From: SZUA-230 sp964581095
Lineage (GTDB): Bacteria; Bacteroidota; Bacteroidia; Cytophagales; Cyclobacteriaceae
Direction: 5' to 3'
Length of the DNA stretch: 14,709 nt
Assembly (NCBI GenBank): GCA_964581095.1
Contig: CAZONK010000070.1
Span: forward strand, 1 to 14,709
Shown: in pieces, positions 8,066-14,503 of the stretch
Layout: each line of letters begins with the position of its first letter
How positions within the stretch are numbered: the first letter of the stretch is position 1
Notes under the pieces: generated by a model
Told to the model about the DNA's origin: nothing
The model's input: only the letters and a program-made list of their open reading frames with translations
Database searches by the model: none
Translations under genes and position numbers: made by a program

Positions 8066-9107
8066 TTTCCGGTTTCATTCTGTCCAGTCGTTTGTTCATA
8101 AACCTAAACCACAATGGTTGGACAAGTGAAAATAACATCATTCTCGGGTACCCTGTTGTCATTTGAGGACTTTCGGACAATGAATTTAGAAGCTGGTATT
8201 TTTTGCTTCCATTGTAATGATGGTCCGAGTGTCTTGACAGGTTAAAAAGAAACAGCCGGCCCAGCAAATGATCGGAGTTCCAAGAATGCTGATGGTTTAC
8301 ACGTTCATACCTCCCATTCTCAATTTTTTGACGCAGAAGCCCATAATGTTCAATGTAGTTAACCGTTTCGAGCAAAAGGATACCGATCACAGATGCTGCC
8401 AGGAAAGCCAATAAGACTTCAAAACCGAAGAAATAAAGAATAGCGGAAAGTGTAATAATATTTGCAATGGTATATACTACCATTCTGTTGTAAACAGAGA
8501 ATTTCATCCGTCTTAGTTTTTTCATTCTTTGCCCCTCGATTTTCCATGCATCATAATAACTCCTGAAATGGGATTTTATCCAGAAAGCAAATAGCCACTC
8601 ATTCCTCCCTGCTGTTGCAGCATCTTCCGGGGTAGCCACATTATAGTGGTGCCCCGCATTATGATATGGTAAAAAGTGCATGTCCAGTGAAGTCAGCAGT
8701 AGTATCTCACCCATCAACTGCTCAAGGCGATTTGCGCGATGCCCCAGTTCATGTCCGGCATTGATACCAAATACACCGCACATCAAACCCATGGAAGAAA
8801 TCCTGCCCATTGTTTCAAAAACACTCAGGGAAGCATCCGAAATGGTATATAAGAAAAAGAACAATGCAATAATTTGTACAGGAAGTACCAGGTACAAAAT
8901 CACATCAAAAAACCGGTTTTGTTTTGCTTTAATAAGGTCCTCCGAAGAATAATTGGTGTTGTTTGGTTTTATAAACAACTCCAGGAATGGTACCAGCCCA
9001 AAGAATACCATAAAAGGTAAAAAAGTAAGGATCCCGTACGATGTGAATGATATGTAAACCGTTACAGGCAACGTGAAGACGAGCGCATATTTATATTCTT
9101 TGATCAT
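8058..9107 (-). CDS. alkB: AlkB-type integral-membrane di-iron monooxygenase (alkane 1-monooxygenase family)
   Basis: A 349-residue polytopic protein of the alkane hydroxylase branch of the fatty-acid-hydroxylase superfamily. These enzymes insert oxygen into a terminal C-H bond using reduced rubredoxin. All four histidine motifs are present: HELGHR (His119, His123); HNAGHH (His149, 153, 154) followed by NVATPEDAATA; NYIEHYGL (His254); and NLSRHSDHH (His293, 296, 297). These are the nine ligands expected for the di-iron site. HSWNSDH (274-280) and KKYQLL also match the family. Hydrophobic segments near 7-48, 68-90, 102-118 and 208-250 fit the multi-span fold. It is somewhat shorter than the roughly 400-residue Pseudomonas AlkB and carries no fused rubredoxin; none is encoded in the window. 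It is second in the cluster, 7 bp after the barrel gene, and its stop overlaps the GMC start. The family is very secure; a lipid or other substrate instead of an alkane is possible. Confidence 0.95.
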   Translation of the reverse strand: MIKEYKYALVFTLPVTVYISFTSYGILTFLPFMVFFGLVPFLELFIKPNNTNYSSEDLIKAKQNRFFDVILYLVLPVQIIALFFFLYTISDASLSVFETMGRISSMGLMCGVFGINAGHELGHRANRLEQLMGEILLLTSLDMHFLPYHNAGHHYNVATPEDAATAGRNEWLFAFWIKSHFRSYYDAWKIEGQRMKKLRRMKFSVYNRMVVYTIANIITLSAILYFFGFEVLLAFLAASVIGILLLETVNYIEHYGLLRQKIENGRYERVNHQHSWNSDHLLGRLFLFNLSRHSDHHYNGSKKYQLLNSLSESPQMTTGYPRMMLFSLVQPLWFRFMNKRLDRMKPEND

Positions 9108-9114
9108 TATTATA

Positions 9115-9624
9115 TCAACGTTCCCAAATATAATTACTGATCCTGAAATTTGCTCCCAGGATGAATTGAGTTGTACTGCTGTACCCCGCTTTAATACCGA
9201 TATTTTTCCAGTAATAGTAAATTATGTCAATATCAGCTCCAATTCCAACATGCTTTTCCCTTTCCGCGCTTGTTGGGATAAAACGGACAATAGGAGCAGC
9301 ATTTACCTGCCATTTCGGGGTAATTGCATATGCAAAAATGAACGACAGGCCTAATTCGCCCTTGCTGCCAAACCCGAGCCCCAGGCCGGCGCCATAACGG
9401 TTATGGAACCAGGTAGTTAGATCCAGGCCCCAACCTTTTGTGCCAATTTCTACGCCCAGGTCAGCAGCGCCAATCCCGTTATGGTATCCATAGTAGTATT
9501 TCCCGAAATAGGAATAGTAATAGGTGGATTCCCAATCCTTCAAAATGGGTTTACCTTTCTTTTCCTGTCCATAACCGGAGAAAGAAAGGCAAGTCAATAG
9601 CAATATGATGGGCCAAAGCTTCAT
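9115..9624 (-). CDS. Predicted small outer-membrane beta-barrel protein
   Basis: I do not recognise a named family. The 169-residue protein has a clear signal peptide (MKLWPIILLLTCLSFSGYGQ, cleavage near residue 20). A Tyr-rich stretch (about 34-47, STYYYSYFGKYYYGYH) follows. After it I count about eight alternating, amphipathic, Gly- and aromatic-rich strands, for example AADLGVEIGT, GWGLDLTTWF, GAGLGLGFG, LGLSFIFAYAIT, WQVNAAPIVRF, VGIGADIDIIYYYW, NIGIKAGYSS and QFILGANFRI. That pattern suits a small eight-stranded outer-membrane barrel. It is the first gene of the minus-strand cluster and ends 7 bp before alkB, which strongly suggests co-transcription. By analogy with AlkL, a small OmpW-type barrel encoded with AlkB in Pseudomonas, it could help hydrophobic substrate cross the outer membrane. 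I see no sequence evidence of homology to AlkL; the link rests on architecture and position. Confidence 0.75.
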   Translation of the reverse strand: MKLWPIILLLTCLSFSGYGQEKKGKPILKDWESTYYYSYFGKYYYGYHNGIGAADLGVEIGTKGWGLDLTTWFHNRYGAGLGLGFGSKGELGLSFIFAYAITPKWQVNAAPIVRFIPTSAEREKHVGIGADIDIIYYYWKNIGIKAGYSSTTQFILGANFRISNYIWER

Positions 9625-9816
9625 TTAAATAATTCCAAAATACGGTATAAATTAAATAAATCACGCAGAATGTATCAAATATCGGACAATCCTTTACCCG
9701 TAATATCGCGCTGCGTGGAACCATGATAAGTAGGCAACCGCTCCTAAATTAATCGCAGAATGGAATACCCTATCGTTTTTTTTACTACATTGATCCCAAT
9801 CATTTAAACAAGCTGC
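9625..9816. promoter_or_regulatory. Divergent intergenic region between the alk cluster and the M19-like gene
   Basis: This 192-bp AT-rich gap must contain promoters for the minus-strand barrel-alkB-GMC-SDR cluster and for the plus-strand gene at 9817. On the minus strand, GATATTTG (complement of 9676-9683) differs by one base from the Bacteroidota -7 consensus TAnnTTTG, but no well-spaced TTTG -33 box was found, so no promoter is assigned. A short T-run (about 9776-9783) precedes the plus-strand start. Confidence 0.3.
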
Positions 9817-11412
9817 ATGTTCGCTGATTCACATGTTCACCCCCTGATGAAGTACATCCACGGAGAGCGGGACAACCTTTGGGATTCGTATAATGTTACA
9901 CCAAATCCTATCGCGATTGTAAATAAGGTTGTAGGCATCCCCTCCTTCTCCCAATCTGATTTTCGAAGGTTATGTAAAGGGGGATTTGAAGTTGTATTTT
10001 GTGCGCTGCACCCTCCCGAACAACAGATCATGTTTACAAAAGTGGGTGAATCACCACTGGAAAACCTTGTCGAAAAAATTGCTGCACAGGTGATTTCCAT
10101 CCCAAAAGATAAAATCGATGAATACCAGGACCCAAGGTACGACCACTGGAAACAATTAAACAAAGAAAGGGAGTTGATACAGCTTAATCCGAATCCAGTA
10201 AAGAAAATACGGGTTGGCATATCATTGAAAAGAACAGAGTGCCGGCTTCAACTTGTTAATTCATTTACCGAGTTAGAAAGTATAATTGATGAAAATAAAA
10301 GGGAAAAGTACAAGCATACAATTGCAGTCATTTTAACAATAGAAGGACTGCATGCACTGGGGACCGGACATATCAGGTTTTTTGACAAAGACAATAATTT
10401 CAATGTAAACGAAGATACATTTTTACAAAGGGTTGATAACATCAAAGGGATAACCAATGATAACCAGGGTTGGGAATTCAGCCCCATCGTAATAAACCTT
10501 ACCCATGCCTTTCAGAATGGAAGCCACTACCATCCTGAGGGAATTTGTGGTCACGCCCAGGCGCTTTCAGGCGCATTTCACACCTTATTTCGCTATTCGG
10601 AACCTTTTGGGCCAATCCATGGGCCAAAATGGACGGTCGCATTGAATAAACCCATGACGGATTTTTGCAGAAAGGTTATTAAACGAATGCTCAACCTCGA
10701 TGAAAATCCACAAGGCAAACGGATCATTCCTGATATCAAACACATGAGTACAGCCACGCGGCGTAATTATTATGCAATTATCGATCCTGTCAACGAAAAT
10801 CTGGATCCGGAACATCGTATCCCGGTAATTATGAGCCATGCGGCGGTAAATGGCAAACCCAGTTACGATGAAAATGATTTCAATCCTGAAGACCTTGAAA
10901 AAGAATATGCAGATAGCGCAGATTTTAACAAATGGAGTATCAACTTATACGATAATGAAATCATTAAAATCCATGAAACGTACGGGTTGATCGGGCTCAT
11001 ATTTGATGAAAGGATCCTTGCCGGTGGCAAGAAACTGAAATATCTGAAAGAACGAAAAAAGGGACAATCTTCTCCCGATAACCCTTTCAATGATGTAAAT
11101 CCCGATGAAGTTTATACAAAATTACTTGTAGATCAGATTACGTACATTGTACAACTTATTTACAGTCAGCCAACGGGAGTAGATCCTGTACACATTTGGG
11201 AACGGATTTGTATCGGGTCAGATTTTGACGGGCAAATCAACCCGATTGATGATTACAAAAAGGCAACTGATTTTAAAGAATTCAAAAAAGAACTGACAGA
11301 CATGTTGTCAAAACCTGCCTATTCAAATCTTTTCGATCAGATTACAGTAGAGATCGCGGTTGATAACATCTGCTTCAATAACATAATGGAATTTCTGAGA
11401 AGAAATTTTTAA
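9817..11412 (+). CDS. Divergent M19-like (membrane dipeptidase/amidohydrolase superfamily) protein
   Basis: A 531-residue TIM-barrel-type metallohydrolase related to peptidase family M19. The order of motifs matches the canonical M19 protein encoded at 2061-3383: metal-site start DSHVH (His6, His8), TIEGLHALG (Glu176), INLTHAFQNGSH (His230), PDIKHMS (His309), VIMSHAAVNG (His341) and CIGSDFDGQ (Asp469). It differs in three ways: HxH, the usual amidohydrolase form, replaces the HxD of M19; the spacing His309-His341 is 32 residues rather than 21; and the protein is about 90 residues longer, mostly through inserts around residues 60-165 and 345-430. No signal peptide is present, so it is probably cytoplasmic. 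The frame is closed by a stop at 9805 and ATG 9817 is the first start. It is divergent from the alk cluster and is followed by a repeat-rich gap. A metal-dependent hydrolase is likely; the substrate is unknown. Confidence 0.8.
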   Translation: MFADSHVHPLMKYIHGERDNLWDSYNVTPNPIAIVNKVVGIPSFSQSDFRRLCKGGFEVVFCALHPPEQQIMFTKVGESPLENLVEKIAAQVISIPKDKIDEYQDPRYDHWKQLNKERELIQLNPNPVKKIRVGISLKRTECRLQLVNSFTELESIIDENKREKYKHTIAVILTIEGLHALGTGHIRFFDKDNNFNVNEDTFLQRVDNIKGITNDNQGWEFSPIVINLTHAFQNGSHYHPEGICGHAQALSGAFHTLFRYSEPFGPIHGPKWTVALNKPMTDFCRKVIKRMLNLDENPQGKRIIPDIKHMSTATRRNYYAIIDPVNENLDPEHRIPVIMSHAAVNGKPSYDENDFNPEDLEKEYADSADFNKWSINLYDNEIIKIHETYGLIGLIFDERILAGGKKLKYLKERKKGQSSPDNPFNDVNPDEVYTKLLVDQITYIVQLIYSQPTGVDPVHIWERICIGSDFDGQINPIDDYKKATDFKEFKKELTDMLSKPAYSNLFDQITVEIAVDNICFNNIMEFLRRNF

Positions 11413-11440
11413 AACAATATCCCTGCGTATTTCTTTTCAC

Positions 11441-11554
11441 CGTCATTATCGGATCTGCCTGCGCAGGTAGGTTTAACCCGATAATCCCTTTGTAATGAGT
11501 TTCAAAACGTAGAGATCCCCACCGAAGGTGGGCAGGCAGGCCACGGGGATGACG
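11441..11554. repeat. Palindromic intergenic repeat unit bounded by CGTCAT/ATGACG
   Basis: CGTCAT starts at 11441 and its reverse complement ATGACG ends at 11554, bounding a 114-base unit. Nested inside are ATTATCGG (11445-11452) with CCGATAAT (11478-11485), the perfect palindrome CCTGCGCAGG (11458-11467), and ATCCCC with GGGGAT around a CCACC-GAA-GGTGG hairpin. This layered symmetry suits a REP/MITE-like mobile or structural repeat rather than coding sequence. Confidence 0.6.
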
Positions 11555-11565
11555 ACTTTTTTCAA

Positions 11566-11612
11566 CGTCATTGCCGAGCTTGGGTGCCCGGCGAAGTGCA
11601 TGGTACGCAGGT
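11566..11612. repeat. Second CGTCATTGCCG-type repeat unit, degenerate
   Basis: CGTCATTGCCGAGC at 11566 lies head-to-head with the ATGACG end of the preceding unit, 11 bases away. GAGCTTGGGTGCCCGGCGAAG follows in form, with GGGTGCCC giving partial dyad symmetry. It resembles the widespread CGTCATTGC(C)GGGCTT-type intergenic repeats of many bacterial genomes (recollection). The far end is not clear, so the limit given is approximate. Confidence 0.45.
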
Positions 11613-11704
11613 GCGGGTCTTACGATGATTCCAACTACCCCCTGATGAAAGGAAGGAATAGGGAAAAATTCAAGCAAATTGCTCAAATGAAAATTTGCAG
11701 TTCC

Positions 11705-11729
11705 AAAAATCCCCCTTAAAAAAGGGGGA
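11705..11729 (-). terminator. Candidate intrinsic terminator for the nhaC-metC operon
   Basis: TCCCCCTT (11710-11717) and AAGGGGGA (11722-11729) form a perfect 8-bp stem with a 4-base loop. Read on the minus strand the stem is followed at once by five T residues (complement of 11705-11709), the geometry of a Rho-independent terminator. It lies about 120 bases past the stop of the PLP lyase gene. A second G5 run at 11736-11740 could pair alternatively with the same C5. The motif also resembles common Bacteroidota intergenic repeats, so termination is likely but not certain. Confidence 0.5.
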
Positions 11730-11769
11730 ACTAAAGGGGGTTGTAATACTGGGTCACGTCCTGAAATAG

Positions 11770-11799
11770 GTTGACTACAAAACTAAAAAAGTAGTCAAC
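11770..11799. repeat. Perfect 9-bp inverted repeat
   Basis: GTTGACTAC (11770-11778) and GTAGTCAAC (11791-11799) are exact reverse complements with a 12-base A-rich spacer. It lies 52 bases past the stop of the PLP lyase gene. There is no T-tract on either side, so it is not a typical terminator. It could be an RNA 3'-end stem, a protein site, or an end remnant of a mobile element. Confidence 0.5.
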
Positions 11800-11850
11800 T
11801 GACAGACCTTGATAAACTTAGTTACTCAGTAAAAATTAGATGGATCACTA

Positions 11851-13038
11851 TTAAATTACTTCAAATGCTTCCTCCAGATCGGCTATTAAGTCATCTGCGT
11901 TTTCCAGCCCAACTGAAATCCTCATATCAGACAGGGAAATACCCATTCCCTCAAATTGTGAATCCGTCAATTCCTTAAGATAACTTATCGCCGGGGCATA
12001 AATGAGGCTTTCGTGACCTCCCCAGGAAACCCCTTTTCTAAATATTTTAAGGTGGTTATAGAATTCTTTGATCTTTTCAAGGTTTTCGGTTTCCAACCGG
12101 AAGCTCATCAACCCGGTGGTCCCTGACATCTGCGATCTGCCTAATTCATACTGGGAGAAACTTTCGAGGCCCGGGTAGTTTACTTGTACTACTTTATCAT
12201 GCATTTCAAGATAATTGGCAATGGTAATTCCGCTTTCCTGGTGCTGCTTCATTCGCAGAGGCAGCGTTCGAAGGCTTCGTAATAGCAACCAGGCTTCAAA
12301 AGGGGCAATTTTAGCGCCGATCCATTCATACTCCTTTAAAAAAATGTCGTCTATCTCCTGTACGCTACCTATCACAACACCTGCAACCACATCGCTATGC
12401 CCACCGATATATTTAGAACAGGAATGTACTTCAATATCGATACCCATTTCCAGTGGTTTTTGAAAAATGGGTGTTGCCCATGTATTATCAATAATTGTTT
12501 TTACACCTTTATCTTTAGCCATTTCCGCAACCCCTTTGATATCCTGCAGGCTGAAAATTGCCGAACTGGGGCTTTCAAGATAAATCAGTGAAGTGTTGGG
12601 TTTTACAGCTTTTTCAAATTCGTTAAGGTTAGTTCCTGAAATATAGGTGATGTCAATTCCGAATTTTGGTTTGAGATAGGACTGCAAAAGATTGTTTGCC
12701 GGACCATAAATATTATTGATCGTGATAATATGGTCCCCCGACTTAACACAATGCATGATTGCAGCAGATATAGCCGCCATCCCCGAAGGGAAAAGCTGGG
12801 CTTTTTCACCACCTGCTATTTTGGCTATTTTCTTTTCAAAAACAGAAACCGTAGGGTTCTTGCCCCGGGTATAAATGAAATGTTCTTTCCGGTCGTCAAA
12901 TGCCTTGTTCAATGCATCCCAATCATCAAAAGTAAATAATGAATTTTGATAAATAGGGGGAACAACCGCGCCGTGAAAATCAGACGGTTCTTCACCATAA
13001 TGCATTAATAAGGTCTCAAGTTTTAGTTTATCAATCAT
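11851..13038 (-). CDS. metC: MetC-like PLP-dependent C-S lyase (cystathionine beta-lyase family)
   Basis: A 395-residue enzyme of the Cys/Met-metabolism PLP family (fold type I), which cleaves or forms C-S bonds in cystathionine and related amino acids. PLP is held by Lys209 (HSCSKYIGGHSD), Asp184 (IDNTWATP), Tyr111 (YGP), SGMAA (85-89), and YTR (56-58) from the partner subunit. The length and positions are almost those I recall for E. coli MetC (Tyr111, Asp185, Lys210), and VSWGGHESLI (337-346) matches its YSWGGYESL segment. Methionine gamma-lyase normally has Cys two residues after the PLP-stacking Tyr; here that place is Pro113, which argues for a beta-lyase over a gamma-lyase. The start ATG at 13038 overlaps the transporter stop by 8 bases. 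Fold and chemistry are certain; the exact substrate (cystathionine, cysteine or another thioether) is not. Confidence 0.88.
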   Translation of the reverse strand: MIDKLKLETLLMHYGEEPSDFHGAVVPPIYQNSLFTFDDWDALNKAFDDRKEHFIYTRGKNPTVSVFEKKIAKIAGGEKAQLFPSGMAAISAAIMHCVKSGDHIITINNIYGPANNLLQSYLKPKFGIDITYISGTNLNEFEKAVKPNTSLIYLESPSSAIFSLQDIKGVAEMAKDKGVKTIIDNTWATPIFQKPLEMGIDIEVHSCSKYIGGHSDVVAGVVIGSVQEIDDIFLKEYEWIGAKIAPFEAWLLLRSLRTLPLRMKQHQESGITIANYLEMHDKVVQVNYPGLESFSQYELGRSQMSGTTGLMSFRLETENLEKIKEFYNHLKIFRKGVSWGGHESLIYAPAISYLKELTDSQFEGMGISLSDMRISVGLENADDLIADLEEAFEVI

Positions 13039-14503
13039 TATTTAATATATTATTATTCAAGTCTTTATCTATTTCATTGTAAAAACACCCTTTACCTGTT
13101 ATTGCTAAAATAAGCGCAACTACAAGGTTGATCAACGAAAGGACCTGCCAGTGCCAGTAGTCGGCATATGCGACCCCCAGTGTGGCAGTCATAAAAATTG
13201 TAGTGGTTGTCCAGGGAATTATACTTTCCACCATGGTACCATAATCTTCAATGGACCTCGAAAGCACTTTTCTTGGGATACCATTTTCATCATATTTTTT
13301 ACCAAATGCATCCCCTACGATAAAGCTGGTAGCGCTCTGGTTGGATGTTACAGCGTTGGTAAAAGCCGAGGAAAACAAAGATGAAATGATAATGGCTGCT
13401 TTTGACTTTGCAAATACAAACACTTTATTAATGATTGCAGGCATGGCGTCGATCAAATCGATGGAGCCAATAAACACAAGTACCATAATGGAAAACATGA
13501 TGGGTTCATTAAGCTCATAGAGGCCTCCCCTGTTGAATAATGCACCAATATTTCCAGGTACATCGGTCACCCAAACAGCCATGGAAGTATTAAAACCCTT
13601 GTGCAGCGTCTGAATGATATCACTGAGGTTGAAATCCTGGAAGAGCAATGCAAGGAAACATGAAATCAGGGAACTGGAGAGTAATGTAGGCAGTGTTGCC
13701 ATGCGTTTTATGGAGCCATAAAGCACTATGATTGGTGGCAGGAGGAGTATTATATGGAAATTAAACATTGTAGAAATGGCCGAAAGTGTACTCACAATTT
13801 CAGGTGAATTTATTTCCGTCCGTAATGGAGGATAAACAAATCCCATTATAAAAAATATTATTGCCGCAATAATGGCAGACGGCATTGTGGTATATGTCAT
13901 TGACCTGATATGGTCATAAAGCTTCACCTCCGTAGCCATTGCAGCAAGGTTGGTCGTATCAGAAAGTGGAGACATTTTATCCCCAAAATACGCTCCGCCA
14001 ATAATAGCACCCGCTGTTATACCCAAATGGGCATCAATAGCTCCTGCAACACCGATCAGAACTGCCCCGATTGTACCCACCGACCCCCAGGAAGTACCCG
14101 TGAGCGTTGAAAAGACAATGGGAATAACAAATGCTAAAAAATAAATGTATGTCGGATTGATGATTTTAATTCCGTAATAAATCAACATGGGTATGGTACC
14201 ACTCACAATCCAGGAACCTATTATGACACCAATTGCAAATAAAATCAATATGGCTGGAAATCCCTTGGCGAGCTTATTTACAAAAGCCGTCTGTATTGCT
14301 TCCCACTTAAATCCCAATAGTAATAACTCTCCAATTGAAAATACTGCCGCCAACATAAATACGATTTCAAGGGGCATGGCCGGTTGATCCAAAAAATTGG
14401 GTCGAAGAATAAGACCATACCCTATCAGAATAGACAAAAAGATAATGGGAAGGAGAATATAAATAAATGCAACCTTTTTGACAGGGGAACCTTCCATTGA
14501 CAT
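13031..14503 (-). CDS. nhaC: NhaC family Na+-coupled transporter
   Basis: A 490-residue polytopic membrane protein with about a dozen hydrophobic segments, belonging to the NhaC antiporter family. Characteristic motifs are TGTSWGSVGTIGAVLIG (135-151), GGAYFGDKMSPLSDTTNLAA (169-188) followed by DHI, and in the second half FTNAVTSNQSATSFIVG (381-397) with SIEDYGTMVESIIPWTT (417-433). Two ATGs are possible, 14503 and 14497; both give the same first membrane segment. It is the first gene of a two-gene operon: its TGA stop lies inside the ATG-containing overlap with the PLP lyase (ATGATTGA), so translation is coupled. Members of this family include Na+/H+ antiporters, malate/lactate exchanger MleN and predicted methionine transporter MetT. 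The partner enzyme here favours uptake of a sulfur amino acid over pH homeostasis, which is an inference from context. Confidence 0.9.
   Translation of the reverse strand: MSMEGSPVKKVAFIYILLPIIFLSILIGYGLILRPNFLDQPAMPLEIVFMLAAVFSIGELLLLGFKWEAIQTAFVNKLAKGFPAILILFAIGVIIGSWIVSGTIPMLIYYGIKIINPTYIYFLAFVIPIVFSTLTGTSWGSVGTIGAVLIGVAGAIDAHLGITAGAIIGGAYFGDKMSPLSDTTNLAAMATEVKLYDHIRSMTYTTMPSAIIAAIIFFIMGFVYPPLRTEINSPEIVSTLSAISTMFNFHIILLLPPIIVLYGSIKRMATLPTLLSSSLISCFLALLFQDFNLSDIIQTLHKGFNTSMAVWVTDVPGNIGALFNRGGLYELNEPIMFSIMVLVFIGSIDLIDAMPAIINKVFVFAKSKAAIIISSLFSSAFTNAVTSNQSATSFIVGDAFGKKYDENGIPRKVLSRSIEDYGTMVESIIPWTTTTIFMTATLGVAYADYWHWQVLSLINLVVALILAITGKGCFYNEIDKDLNNNILNND

Larger units (their letters stand above)
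11413..11850. other. Repeat-rich gap without a credible gene
   Basis: These 438 bases separate two converging transcription units. Open frames here (about 60-100 codons on either strand) read through palindromic repeats, have low-complexity unlikely proteins, and are rejected as genes. The stretch contains a CGTCAT...ATGACG unit, a second CGTCATTGCCG unit, a C5/G5 hairpin with a T-run on the minus strand, and a 9-bp inverted repeat, each listed separately. The segment is visibly more GC-rich than its neighbours between about 11500 and 11640. Confidence 0.7.

Noticed and set aside
5741..9624. Fatty-acid desaturase or carotenoid hydroxylase instead of AlkB
   Set aside because: The exact NYIEHYGL, HSWNSDH and RHSDHH blocks are specific to the AlkB family rather than to desaturases or beta-carotene hydroxylases.
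9817..11412. Duplicate of the canonical M19 gene at 2061-3383
   Set aside because: Only motifs align; length, HxH versus HxD, spacing and lack of a signal peptide show distant relatives, not a recent duplication.
11375..11719. Open frames of 103 codons (minus) and 63 codons (plus) in the gap after the M19-like gene
   Set aside because: They read through palindromic repeat units, overlap each other and the 3' end of a real gene, and their proteins show no domain or plausible composition.
11770..11799. Intact insertion sequence or transposon end
   Set aside because: No transposase gene, no matching second end and no target duplication are visible in the window; kept only as an unassigned inverted repeat.
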